Source of the DNA: a virus
Strand: one strand, 5' to 3'
Virus record (IMG/VR): IMGVR_UViG_3300009379_000001
Span: 1-42,338 of that record
DNA length: 42,338 bases
Made by a program: the position numbers and the translations under genes. Positions 30,860 to 37,578 of the stretch are shown one piece after another. Within the stretch, counting starts at the first letter, position 1. Every line of letters begins with the position of its first letter. The notes under the pieces were generated by a model. That model did not search any database. It was not told the DNA's origin and saw nothing but the letters and a program-made list of their open reading frames with translations.

Positions 30860-31596
30860 GCTCTTTGATCTCCTTGGTTTGTGGTTTGTTCGTATCTTGC
30901 CATCAGGTCCTCGGCCTCCTGATCATAGTTTCTTGATTCCTCGTGTCTGGTTATAAGGCCAACAAATGATTTTGCCTCAGGGGCGCAATTGCCATGATCA
31001 GCCGTCGCTACCCCTGCGCCTGTGTATATATTATTATTATCTTTCTCAGGCTGCTTACCATGGTGCATATTTTCTTCTTTAACTAATGGCGGGGTAATTG
31101 CAGTTTTTTCTGCGGGGTAATTGTCTTTTTCTATTCCGCCTAAACTATTGTTATAATTGGGGATATCGCCATCATCTGCGGGGTAATTGTCTTTTTCTAT
31201 ACATGTAACTGCCCGATATTTATGGTGATCTGGAAGTGCGTACTTTGCGCCTCGCGGCTTCTGCGTGGAAATTAGAAGGCTTGCTTTTTTTAGCGTTCGA
31301 ATAAGCGTTTTAAGCCTTTTGTCGGTGAAATATTCACGATCTCTTGCGCATGCACCTGGCCCGGCCATGGCATCGACCATCTCTGGTATTGATATGTAAA
31401 TTTCGCCTGGATGAACGATGAATGATTTTCCCTTTATATTGTATTCCCTTTCGCTAAACTCTGCCTCGCTATAGAGATACCAATACAAAGCCTTTGCATG
31501 CGCAGGTAATGGCGCTAATTTAACCATTATAGACCTATCGACATTGAAATTGCCGTTTTCTTTTCTCATTGGATTAATCTCAGGTAGATACCGCAC
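30856..31596 (-). CDS. Replication protein with HTH, O-like
   Basis: The first 125 residues form a winged-helix-like replication domain (VKLAPLPAHAKALYWYLYSE, ...DKRLKTLIRTLKKASLLIS). A low-complexity middle follows with EKDNYPA units twice (about 135-165), and the C-terminal end is acidic/helical. The DNA for the middle carries iteron-like repeats (31089-31200), so like lambda O the origin may lie within the gene. It precedes the primase and helicase. Family recognition is moderate; DnaD/O-type is the best guess. Confidence 0.7.
   Translation of the reverse strand: MRYLPEINPMRKENGNFNVDRSIMVKLAPLPAHAKALYWYLYSEAEFSEREYNIKGKSFIVHPGEIYISIPEMVDAMAGPGACARDREYFTDKRLKTLIRTLKKASLLISTQKPRGAKYALPDHHKYRAVTCIEKDNYPADDGDIPNYNNSLGGIEKDNYPAEKTAITPPLVKEENMHHGKQPEKDNNNIYTGAGVATADHGNCAPEAKSFVGLITRHEESRNYDQEAEDLMARYEQTTNQGDQRA
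31089..31200. repeat. Iteron-like repeats, candidate origin
   Basis: GCGGGGTAATTG occurs at 31089-31100, 31112-31123 and 31178-31189. The latter two are within identical 24-bp units (31111-31134 and 31177-31200) spaced 66 bp apart. They lie in the replication gene, as lambda iterons lie in O. The 24-bp copies encode repeated EKDNYPA, so coding repetition is an alternative explanation. Confidence 0.6.
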
Positions 31597-31611
31597 CGTT
31601 TTCCCATTTAT

Positions 31612-31794
31612 CTATTCTTCCGTTTGAATAGCTTTGACATGTTTGTTTACAGTAACCCAACTAAAACCCAAAGCCCTTGCACATTCAGCTTTAGTCTCTC
31701 CTGGATTCGCAAGAAACCATGCCTTTACTTCGGCTTTGTTTTTTGCGCCTTCTTTCTTCGGACCTACTCCGTACTCCACAGCTACATTGATCAT
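31612..31794 (-). CDS. HTH DNA-binding protein (60 aa)
   Basis: The C-terminal half is a clear helix-turn-helix (GETKAECARALGFSWVTVNK), like small HTH domains of resolvase or regulator families; the N-terminal half is basic. It is the first gene behind the promoter at 31834-31863 and may be its own regulator. Confidence 0.65.
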   Translation of the reverse strand: MINVAVEYGVGPKKEGAKNKAEVKAWFLANPGETKAECARALGFSWVTVNKHVKAIQTEE

Positions 31795-31833
31795 ATATGA
31801 GCCCTTTCTTTTATACTTGCGTTAAGCCTTGCC

Positions 31834-31863
31834 TTTATACACCACGCCCAAAAAAAATGTCAA
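31834..31863 (-). promoter_or_regulatory. Sigma70-type promoter for replication genes
   Basis: Reverse strand TTGACA (31863-31858), an 18-base spacer containing T8, and TATAAA (31839-31834). It reads into the HTH, replication, primase genes. A GCAAG direct repeat (within 31815-31835) follows near the start site. Confidence 0.65.
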
Positions 31864-31890
31864 GGAAAAAGGCCAGAGCTTCCCCCAACC

Positions 31891-32094
31891 TTAAATATCA
31901 AGCCCGAATGTGGAGATGGTCCGGGTATACCCACGCCGTACACCAACTTTGTCAAACGACAAAAGGCGCTCTGCGTCTGAAGCTTTGACCTTGGGTGCAT
32001 CCCCCTGGGTAAGGAGGACCAGGTACCGGCCTGTCTGCATAAACCTATCTGCTGACGTGATATTGTAGGTGTTCTTTTTGATCGTTATTTCCAT
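31891..32094 (-). CDS. Small protein of unknown function (67 aa)
   Basis: Starts at ATG 32094 after AAGGAGGG; the longer frame to 32148 overlaps the upstream gene. Basic N-terminus (MEITIKKNTYNITSADRFMQ), then beta composition. No family. Confidence 0.55.
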   Translation of the reverse strand: MEITIKKNTYNITSADRFMQTGRYLVLLTQGDAPKVKASDAERLLSFDKVGVRRGYTRTISTFGLDI

Positions 32095-32095
32095 T

Positions 32096-32320
32096 TCAAT
32101 TCCCTCCTTGTTTGCTGACTGGTTTATATTCCAAAAAAGTAAACGCATTTGGGGGTTTAGTCTCTCCCAGTGTCACGCCACGGCAAGCGGTATCAAAATC
32201 CTTGTTAGTAAATTTTTTACATAATGTTTTGAACGTGGCTTCTTTTATGTTTTCGTGCACATTTGTCCTAAAAATTATATCCATTTCGACCATCTTTTTA
32301 TCGAAAAAATCCCTATCCAT
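32096..32320 (-). CDS. Small protein of unknown function (74 aa)
   Basis: ATG 32320 is chosen because GGAGCAAC precedes it; the frame upstream overlaps the Cys-rich gene. Sequence MDRDFFDKKMVEMDIIFRTN... ends NAFTFLEYKPVSKQGGN. Resembles generic phage replication-region proteins; no firm family. Confidence 0.55.
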   Translation of the reverse strand: MDRDFFDKKMVEMDIIFRTNVHENIKEATFKTLCKKFTNKDFDTACRGVTLGETKPPNAFTFLEYKPVSKQGGN

Positions 32321-32726
32321 GTTGCTCCAGACTTCCCTCATCAAGTGGATGTTTTAAATATGTTTTGTCTTTATCTTTGCGATAGTCAGGGCACCCATAG
32401 CACGGCAAAAACTTAGCCGATGGCTTATCTCTTAAGGTTTTTGTCATACAACCGTTACGATACAAGCAGTCCCATCGATTTTCTGCCGCCTTGGCTCTGC
32501 CAGTTTTTTTGCAAAAACCACAGAATGCAGTTGCATGTTGTTTGGTATTTAGGTGAATTATTTCGCTACAATCGATAGATGCGCATTCTTTTTCGATGTG
32601 ATCAACCTTGTTGTCGTTATGGTGTGGGCACGATAAGGTCCGATGCTTTTTAGATGTAATTAATAATTCTTCCCTGGTCAATCTACACCCACAGTGTTCC
32701 ATCACAAAAACGCAGTTTGCTTTCAT
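32313..32726 (-). CDS. Cys/His-rich zinc-binding protein (137 aa)
   Basis: Contains CGCR near the N-terminus, SCPHH, CGFCKK at about 70, CLYRNGC, and CYGCPDY at about 110: at least ten Cys, suggesting two or three zinc sites. Preceded by a 34-base perfect hairpin and GGAGAG. Overlaps the next gene. Unknown; may bind nucleic acid. Confidence 0.6.
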   Translation of the reverse strand: MKANCVFVMEHCGCRLTREELLITSKKHRTLSCPHHNDNKVDHIEKECASIDCSEIIHLNTKQHATAFCGFCKKTGRAKAAENRWDCLYRNGCMTKTLRDKPSAKFLPCYGCPDYRKDKDKTYLKHPLDEGSLEQHG

Positions 32727-32743
32727 GTTGTTCTCTCCGGGTT

Positions 32744-32777
32744 ACTATGTTCCCGAAATTCGTTTCGGGAACATAGT
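32744..32777. repeat. 15-bp perfect hairpin with TTCG loop
   Basis: ACTATGTTCCCGAAA (32744-32758) and its exact inverse (32763-32777) flank a 4-base TTCG centre. Located between two leftward genes, 18 bases from the start of the Cys-rich gene. No T run, so not a terminator by itself. Confidence 0.85.
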
Positions 32778-32788
32778 TGAAAGGGTTG

Positions 32789-33028
32789 TCACAAAGGCAC
32801 ACCAGCGGTTACGACGCCATCAATGGCCTTGTTGTAAACAGCCGATATATGAATATTTCGGAATGGCACGATGCCTTGTATAGTCTCCCCGCAATCCTGC
32901 CATAGAAAGCACTGTCTATGCTTAAGAGATAAGCGGATGGTGTCAATCTCTTTCAGCGTCGGCACCTTGCCGTATCTTTTAAGCAGCCGGTTTCGGAAGT
33001 GTGCTTTTGCTGCTTGCTTATGTTTCAT
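32789..33028 (-). CDS. Small basic protein (79 aa)
   Basis: Begins MKHKQAAKAHFRNRLLKRYG and has LKEIDTIRLSLKHRQCFLWQ. I recognise this plan from small phage proteins of unknown function. It is basic at the N-terminus; a nucleic acid role is possible. The gene follows the HNH gene in the operon. Confidence 0.6.
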   Translation of the reverse strand: MKHKQAAKAHFRNRLLKRYGKVPTLKEIDTIRLSLKHRQCFLWQDCGETIQGIVPFRNIHISAVYNKAIDGVVTAGVPL

Positions 33029-33050
33029 GCTCCCTCCTTGTAGTATTCTG

Positions 33051-33857
33051 TTATTTTCCAGACAACTGTTTTAGTTTTTCACCTGCCACAACCTGCAGCT
33101 TTGACAAAGTCAAAATGCATGGCTTGAGGTCATCGTGGCTACGCTTATAGCCGTTTTGGTTTAGCTTTAGCATTTCTGCCCTTGATATGAGCATTAGGTT
33201 GCCAGGGTCGCAATTTAAGGGATCTCCGTTTTTTAAAGAGACCATTTTCCCTTCCGGTATCGGGCCGTGCGCTTGCTCATACACCCACCGGTGTTTTAGG
33301 ACATATCTTGTTTTTGATCCTCTGTGTGGGTCAGGCACTGGCACCTTGATCTCGATATAGCCGTCCTTTGATATCCGCTCAGACCACAACGGCTTCACGC
33401 TCGCCGGGATATGGCCTTTCTTAAAACTGTTTGGGTTGGGCGGTAGAAGGCCTGTTGTCTCCTTGTTCCATGGACGCTGACCTTTTAAAAATTGGCCTGT
33501 CCTACCTGACTTTATCCCATGATTGTAGCAGTAGGATTTGATTTGACTTTCTTTTAATTCAAGCCCGAATTTTTCATTTAAAGCAATAACCAATTCAGGT
33601 GTTTTTAGTCTCTGGTATCCTTTTTTAACAAAATCGGACTGTTCTGAAGTTAAGAGATTGTTTGTTGATCTTCTAAACCGATTTGCGCCGGTCCTGCCGC
33701 ATGAATACCCATTTTTAAAAAGGAAAGAGGCAGTCGCATTCTCCGATTTCTCCGTGCCGAATTCTGCATTGAAAGCCTTTGTTAAATCCAGGGTATTTTG
33801 TGACAAATACCCGGTCTTTAAAAACTCTCTTTGCTCGGCTGTATATCTTTTACTCAT
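33051..33857 (-). CDS. HNH endonuclease with doubled N-terminal helix module
   Basis: This 268-aa protein starts at ATG 33857 (TGATG with the previous stop). The C-terminal half has the HNH pattern KHRWVYEQAHGPIPEGKMVS and NGDPLNCDPGNLMLIS. The N-terminal half holds two related segments (AEQREFLKTGYLSQNTLDL, SEQSDFVKKGYQRLKTPEL) each followed by RTG-type basic turns, probably DNA-binding helix repeats. Typical homing-type nuclease. Its target cannot be read. Confidence 0.85.
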   Translation of the reverse strand: MSKRYTAEQREFLKTGYLSQNTLDLTKAFNAEFGTEKSENATASFLFKNGYSCGRTGANRFRRSTNNLLTSEQSDFVKKGYQRLKTPELVIALNEKFGLELKESQIKSYCYNHGIKSGRTGQFLKGQRPWNKETTGLLPPNPNSFKKGHIPASVKPLWSERISKDGYIEIKVPVPDPHRGSKTRYVLKHRWVYEQAHGPIPEGKMVSLKNGDPLNCDPGNLMLISRAEMLKLNQNGYKRSHDDLKPCILTLSKLQVVAGEKLKQLSGK

Positions 33858-34108
33858 CAATCAAGGTCTTCGGCTTTTTCGATGCCGAGCATTTTTGGGG
33901 CTGAATTTACAAGGCCGTTGTTGATTGCTTGGCTGGCCTTGAGCGCCAAGGACGCATTGTTAATAATCTGTACGGAGATGGAACACATAGCGTTTGTGCG
34001 CCCTATCTCTTCACCCAATGCGTCGCCCTGCAATTCGTCGTCATTTAACTTCTCAAGCTGTTCAAAAAGATGGTCGTTTAAATTGATCAGTTTGTTTTTT
34101 GCTCCCAT
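33857..34108 (-). CDS. Small helical phage protein (83 aa)
   Basis: Begins MGAKNKLINLNDHLFEQLEK, has ALGEEIGRTNAMCSISVQII. This is a widespread phage protein of unknown function, usually near replication or regulatory genes. Coupled to the HNH gene by TGATG. Confidence 0.7.
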   Translation of the reverse strand: MGAKNKLINLNDHLFEQLEKLNDDELQGDALGEEIGRTNAMCSISVQIINNASLALKASQAINNGLVNSAPKMLGIEKAEDLD

Positions 34109-34128
34109 TTTGCGCTTCTCCCTATATT

Positions 34129-34347
34129 TTATAGTTGTTTGCGATTCCGTTTATCTTCGCGTTGTTGCCATTCACGGCGGGCAGAACAATCACCTTTGCA
34201 GATGATTATCGGCCCAGGCCCAGGCTTTGTATGAAAATAAACCCTACCGTAACAGCGCTCTGTCTGTTTATCACGGCAGGGGCAATAATTATCAAATTTT
34301 TTATCCTTAATTTTATCCCGCCCCATCCACTCCCGGTCTTTCATCAT
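34129..34347 (-). CDS. Cys-rich small protein (72 aa)
   Basis: Cys at YCPCRD, RCYGRVYF and ICKGDCSAR could bind zinc. Basic C-terminus (REDKRNRKQL). ATG 34347 overlaps the upstream stop (ATGA); a second ATG follows at 34344. No family. Confidence 0.55.
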   Translation of the reverse strand: MMKDREWMGRDKIKDKKFDNYCPCRDKQTERCYGRVYFHTKPGPGPIIICKGDCSARREWQQREDKRNRKQL

Positions 34348-34511
34348 GTTTGTTTATCCAGGTTCTTTTTGGCTTTAGCCATAGCGATCATTAAATTGAC
34401 AAGGTTAGTTAACTGGTTTTCATACCGGTCAGCCCGTTTGTGGCCCGACGCACGGGACTCATGCCCGGCCATCGCCTTGCCGACGCAGTTGCTTTTGTCC
34501 TCGTATTTCAT
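34344..34511 (-). CDS. Small helical protein (55 aa)
   Basis: ATG 34511 follows GGAGGGGG and overlaps the upstream stop (ATGA). Sequence MKYEDKSNCVGKAMAGHESR ... NLVNLMIAMAKAKKNLDKQT. The longer frame to 34580 lacks a ribosome site. Unknown function. Confidence 0.55.
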   Translation of the reverse strand: MKYEDKSNCVGKAMAGHESRASGHKRADRYENQLTNLVNLMIAMAKAKKNLDKQT

Positions 34512-34864
34512 GCCAACCCCCTCCATTCCAGGTCTTTCATGGTGATGTTTACGGGGGTTAATCTTCCGCAGTGCTTGCACTTTGTTCTTATTTTTCCCCT
34601 CACTGCCGTTTCGATGTTACACAGCCTTACATATTGCTGGTGTATCTTGTTGAGTAGAGTGCCTTCGTTGTCAGCCATTCTTGACAAAACCCACATAGGG
34701 TCAAGCTGTCTCCCGCAGTCCTTGCAGATAACCATTGCAGCCCCCTCGTTAATCTCCATCCGGAGGTGCTTACATCCCCGGAATTCTATCCGCTTTTTAT
34801 CGAGTGATATCAAGTTGGTTCTATTTATCTCTAATATGTCCAATATTTTATCTTTAATTATCAT
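34508..34864 (-). CDS. Zinc-ribbon protein (118 aa)
   Basis: Two half-sites: CKDCGRQLDP (about residue 46) and CKHCGRLTPV (about 98), with CKHLRM before the first. A single or double zinc ribbon, fitting a nucleic acid binder. Coupled by ATGA on both ends. Confidence 0.6.
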   Translation of the reverse strand: MIIKDKILDILEINRTNLISLDKKRIEFRGCKHLRMEINEGAAMVICKDCGRQLDPMWVLSRMADNEGTLLNKIHQQYVRLCNIETAVRGKIRTKCKHCGRLTPVNITMKDLEWRGLA

Positions 34865-34929
34865 TCAACATCCTTTACTTTTGTGACACGATTTCCCTTT
34901 TTTGAGATGCAGTTCTTTATTCCCGACAT
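34861..34929 (-). CDS. 22-aa coupled peptide
   Basis: ATG 34929 overlaps the preceding stop (TAATG), GGAGG lies 10 bases upstream, and the frame ends in an ATGA overlap with the zinc-ribbon gene. Basic, one Cys (MSGIKNCISKKGNRVTKVKD). Coupling at both ends is the main evidence. Confidence 0.45.
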   Translation of the reverse strand: MSGIKNCISKKGNRVTKVKDVE

Positions 34930-35081
34930 TACTTGATAACCTCCATAATACATTTAAAAACCTCTGCTAATGACCAGCTAAGGCAAAGCAGAAAACAAAC
35001 AAAGTTAACTTTTGATCTATTGATCACTGCAAAAAATAAATTGACAGGTATCATTGCCAATATAATCCAGCTCAGGACCAT
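34929..35081 (-). CDS. Small two-TM membrane protein (50 aa)
   Basis: ATG 35081 overlaps the upstream stop (TGATG) and follows GGGAGG. Two hydrophobic stretches (LSWIILAMIPVNLFFAV, VCFLLCLSWSLAEVF) with a short basic turn NRSK between. A candidate small membrane protein; holin-like shape but in the replication operon. Too short for most gene callers. Confidence 0.55.
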   Translation of the reverse strand: MVLSWIILAMIPVNLFFAVINRSKVNFVCFLLCLSWSLAEVFKCIMEVIK

Positions 35082-35323
35082 CACAATTTCCTCCCGCAAT
35101 TATAGCAATAGTTGTGGTGTTTCATTCCACCGACGATAATCTTGCAATATTCACATGTTTTTTTATTCTCCAAGGCCTTTACCAGGTCAGTTGCGAAAGA
35201 ACTCGGCAACCACCTGTCAATATAAACATTGTATATAGGCCCGACTAATTCTCTTAAGTATTCCTTAGCACTAACTGTTTCCATCGGAGTTGGTTCCGGT
35301 TGGTCCTGTTTTTGCTTTTTCAT
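35081..35323 (-). CDS. Zinc-ribbon-ended protein (80 aa)
   Basis: ATG 35323 overlaps the restored stop of the frameshifted gene (ATGA). Begins MKKQKQDQPEPTPMETVSAK and ends CEYCKIIVGGMKHHNYCYNC-type zinc motif. The central part has YNVYIDRWLPSSFATDL. No family. Confidence 0.6.
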   Translation of the reverse strand: MKKQKQDQPEPTPMETVSAKEYLRELVGPIYNVYIDRWLPSSFATDLVKALENKKTCEYCKIIVGGMKHHNYCYNCGRKL

Positions 35324-35633
35324 TTTACAGCCTCCCCGTTTATGGATTCGATCTGGCATTGATGTATTGATGCGGTTGAACCGTTCTTATATGGCTCGAG
35401 TTTTTTAGTTAATTCGCCCCCCCCCCGTAGATACACATCGGTATCTCGTTATAAATATAATACCCAACAGATATTTTTCCGACCGCGAGAGTCGTTGTCC
35501 CGTCGGAGACAACGTCACCGATCTTTATGTCATTGTTAGACACAGCATGCTTTACAGCTAACTCATCAAGTTCTTTTTTGTGCTGAGACTTTAACTCATC
35601 CCGCGTTCTTTTGTAGTCTTCGTTATTCATCAC
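35320..35633 (-). pseudogene. Paralogue 2, frameshifted at G10 tract
   Basis: The read frame stops after CIYGGGAN (74 aa, ending at 35409). The frame one position over continues ELTKKLEPYKNGS...ESINGEAVK and ends in an ATGA overlap with the next gene. That matches the end of the paralogue at 37270-37578 (VTKKLKPYKSG...KTINGEPVK). The break falls in a run of ten G (35417-35426); 8 or 11 would restore the frame. Either phase variation, population mix, or a homopolymer error. Confidence 0.75.
35417..35426 (-). repeat. G10 homopolymer in coding sequence
   Basis: Ten consecutive C on the plus strand (G in the coding sense), the longest such run in the window as far as I see. It causes the frame break in the gene above. 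Confidence 0.9.
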
Positions 35634-35657
35634 GCCTCCTTTTTAGGGGAAAATTGT

Positions 35658-36230
35658 TTATTCAGCAAAATGTTTAATAAAAAGTTCTTCTATTTTTCCC
35701 CATGTATTCATTCTGGCAGCCTCAGCAGCCTCAGCAGCCTCAGCAGCCTCAGCAGCCTCAGCAGCCTCAGCAGCAGCATAAGCAGCCTCAGCAGCAGCCG
35801 CATAAGTAGCTTCAGCAGCAGCCTCAGCAGCAGCTTCAGCAGCAGCCTCAGCAGCCGCATAAGCAGCCTCAGCAGCAGCTTCAGCAGCAGCCTCAGCTTT
35901 TTGTAATTCTTCTCTTGAACACAAGCCAACTCGATATTTTCTGATCATAGAAATGCAGCGCTGGACTCTTCTGTCGCTGGGATATTTTTTTGTATAAATT
36001 GGTTCTGCAATATCTGCAATATCTGCGAGGAACAGGCAGATATCTTTATATGCCTGTTTCCCTAACGCCCATAAGCAATCTTCGATCCCGGCTGTTTTTA
36101 ATCCATCTGCAATGGAAAACTTTTGATTTTCATCAAAAATATTCATGTTAGACATAAATTCTATCCATTCGTTTTCTGAATAACATGCGCCATTCTTTTT
36201 TAGCTCTTTTATTGTTGTATAAAGTTTCAT
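35658..36230 (-). CDS. Ala/Glu-repeat protein, putative immunity-protein family
   Basis: This 190-aa protein begins at ATG 36230 (TGATG with the previous stop; AAAGGAGG upstream). Residues 1-110 (LYTTIKELKKNGACYSENEW, ADGLKTAGIEDCLWALGKQA, DRRVQRCISMIRKYRVGL) resemble a family I recall as the Imm5-like 'putative immunity protein', in which an Ala-rich low-complexity tail is common. Residues 112-175 are AEAA/AAYAAAE repeats. Neither toxin nor partner is visible beside it. Function uncertain. Confidence 0.6.
   Translation of the reverse strand: MKLYTTIKELKKNGACYSENEWIEFMSNMNIFDENQKFSIADGLKTAGIEDCLWALGKQAYKDICLFLADIADIAEPIYTKKYPSDRRVQRCISMIRKYRVGLCSREELQKAEAAAEAAAEAAYAAAEAAAEAAAEAAAEATYAAAAEAAYAAAEAAEAAEAAEAAEAAEAARMNTWGKIEELFIKHFAE
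35716..35898 (-). repeat. Trinucleotide-like/9-mer repeat tract (Ala-Glu)
   Basis: GCAGCCTCA occurs six times in tandem (35716-35769), then degenerates into GCAGCAGC and GCAGCCTCA mixtures to about 35898. It encodes Ala-Glu-Ala units. Replication slippage could change the length in steps of three residues without breaking the frame. Confidence 0.85.
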
Positions 36231-36904
36231 CACGCCTCCTTTTTACTGGGGTCTAAAACCCAGTTGTTTTCTTCAAAAAAAGTATCAAGCGGCTCCGTGG
36301 CTCCGTTCAAGTGCCAATTTACTTCAAGGCCTTGCCCGTAAAGGGTGGCCCAAATATCTGTAACAATTCGTTCGGCATTCTTTTTTTGGCTCGCTTGTGC
36401 TTTTGCTTTTTTAATTAGATTTTTTTTTGCTCTTTCAAGCACCGTACGCTCATTAAACGCCCTTAGTCTCATGTCATCATATTTAAGAATTTTTTCATAC
36501 TCCCAATAAGGGTATATTGGACCATCATATTGCTGTATAAGCCCGTATAGCCGGTTCCTGTCCGCGTGTACACCAGAGAAAACATAACAACACTTTAGTT
36601 TTTCAGTCGTTGATGCTGCCGTTTGCGTAAGTACTATTCCAAGTCTCTTTGATAAAAGGCCGTATCCTCCATCCCACCATTGCCCATTACATTTTATGGT
36701 TTTTCCGTTGTGTAGATTTATCTTAAATTTCTGACCACCAAATGCTTGGAATGTTTTTGAGGGTTTATTATGATAATAACAAACGTAAAGAAGTTCATTT
36801 GTACCATAGATAAGCCCGTCAACCTGCTTGTATTTAAAAGGTGGTATCATATCAAAAACGGGAACTGGCTTACCGTTCATTTTTACTAATGCTGTGATTT
36901 TCAT
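36230..36904 (-). CDS. Protein of unknown function (224 aa)
   Basis: ATG 36904 follows AGGAGACCAAA. The N-terminal 120 residues are beta-rich (GKPVPVFDMIPPFKYKQVDG, HNGKTIKCNGQWWDGGYGLL) and the last 90 are helical and very basic before WHLNGATEPLDTF. I do not recognise it. Coupled to the Ala-Glu gene by TGATG. Confidence 0.6.
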   Translation of the reverse strand: MKITALVKMNGKPVPVFDMIPPFKYKQVDGLIYGTNELLYVCYYHNKPSKTFQAFGGQKFKINLHNGKTIKCNGQWWDGGYGLLSKRLGIVLTQTAASTTEKLKCCYVFSGVHADRNRLYGLIQQYDGPIYPYWEYEKILKYDDMRLRAFNERTVLERAKKNLIKKAKAQASQKKNAERIVTDIWATLYGQGLEVNWHLNGATEPLDTFFEENNWVLDPSKKEA

Positions 36905-36976
36905 TTTGGTCTCCTATTATTTTACTTTTTTGCCGTTAACCGAGCCGCACAAGCTGTTGCCGCCGTCAGGCTTGGT

Positions 36977-37273
36977 TTAATATTGATTAAACCCTGCCTG
37001 TTCGGCGTCGTTCCAGTGCCAGACAGGGTGAAGATATCCGGCCACTCTGGAATAAACATCACACGCCCGGCCAAAGTTTTTATCCGTTTCCCAGCACTCC
37101 GGGCACTTGAATAGATATTCCTCATCGCGTACACCGATGGCCCCGTTTTTGATTTCGACCTGGTCAAGACCAACCCCTTCCAGATTCATGATGAAATCTT
37201 CACCACAATCCATGCAAGTTACTTCTATTTTCGCATGCTGATTTTCGCCTATGTTTTTTGATATTACTTTCAT
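36977..37273 (-). CDS. NrdD C-terminal-like zinc mini-protein
   Basis: Zinc ribbon TCMDCGEDF ... FKCPECWETD, then CDVYSRVAGYLHPVWHWNDA. This last part resembles the C-terminus of anaerobic ribonucleotide reductase (usually CEVYSR..GYLRP...WN.GK), but there is no catalytic subunit anywhere in the window. A free-standing tail domain of 98 aa. Linked to the 37270 paralogue by ATGA. Activity as reductase is not possible alone. Confidence 0.6.
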   Translation of the reverse strand: MKVISKNIGENQHAKIEVTCMDCGEDFIMNLEGVGLDQVEIKNGAIGVRDEEYLFKCPECWETDKNFGRACDVYSRVAGYLHPVWHWNDAEQAGFNQY

Positions 37274-37578
37274 TTTACTGGCTCCCCGTTTATTGTTTTT
37301 ACAGATGATTGTGGAATTCTGCCACGAAATCCGCTTTTGTAAGGTTTGAGCTTTTTAGTTACTTTCGGTCCGTAATATACACATTCTGGCAAGTTTGTAT
37401 AATAATCAATTGAAGTACGGATATCTTTGACTAATATGGTAAAAAACCAACCAGCGACTATATCACCTACCTTGATTTTATTGTTTGCCTTGGCATATTC
37501 TATGCTAAGAGCTTCTAATTTTGATCCAGCTTCTTTCTCTATGCCAGCTTTTCTTTTTTTGTATTCTGTTTTATCCAT
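37270..37578 (-). CDS. Paralogue 3 (YKKRK..IKVGDIV)
   Basis: This 102-aa full-length member of the three-gene family has a helical N-terminus (DKTEYKKRKAGIEKEAGSKL), then NNKIKVGDIVAGWFF and CVYYGPKVTKKLKPYKSG. It ends INGEPVK. It is the intact reference for the broken copy at 35320-35633. Function unknown. Confidence 0.6.
   Translation of the reverse strand: MDKTEYKKRKAGIEKEAGSKLEALSIEYAKANNKIKVGDIVAGWFFTILVKDIRTSIDYYTNLPECVYYGPKVTKKLKPYKSGFRGRIPQSSVKTINGEPVK

Noticed and set aside
31089-31200. CRISPR-like repeats in the replication gene
   Set aside because: Only two full copies of 24 bp and both are coding; iterons fit better.
35716-35898. CRISPR array
   Set aside because: The units are 9 bp and contiguous with no spacers; they encode Ala-Glu repeats.
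35670-35906. Plus-strand Ser/Leu-repeat protein (SSLSSLSS...)
   Set aside because: It is the antisense reading of the Ala-Glu repeat gene, with no ribosome site of its own.
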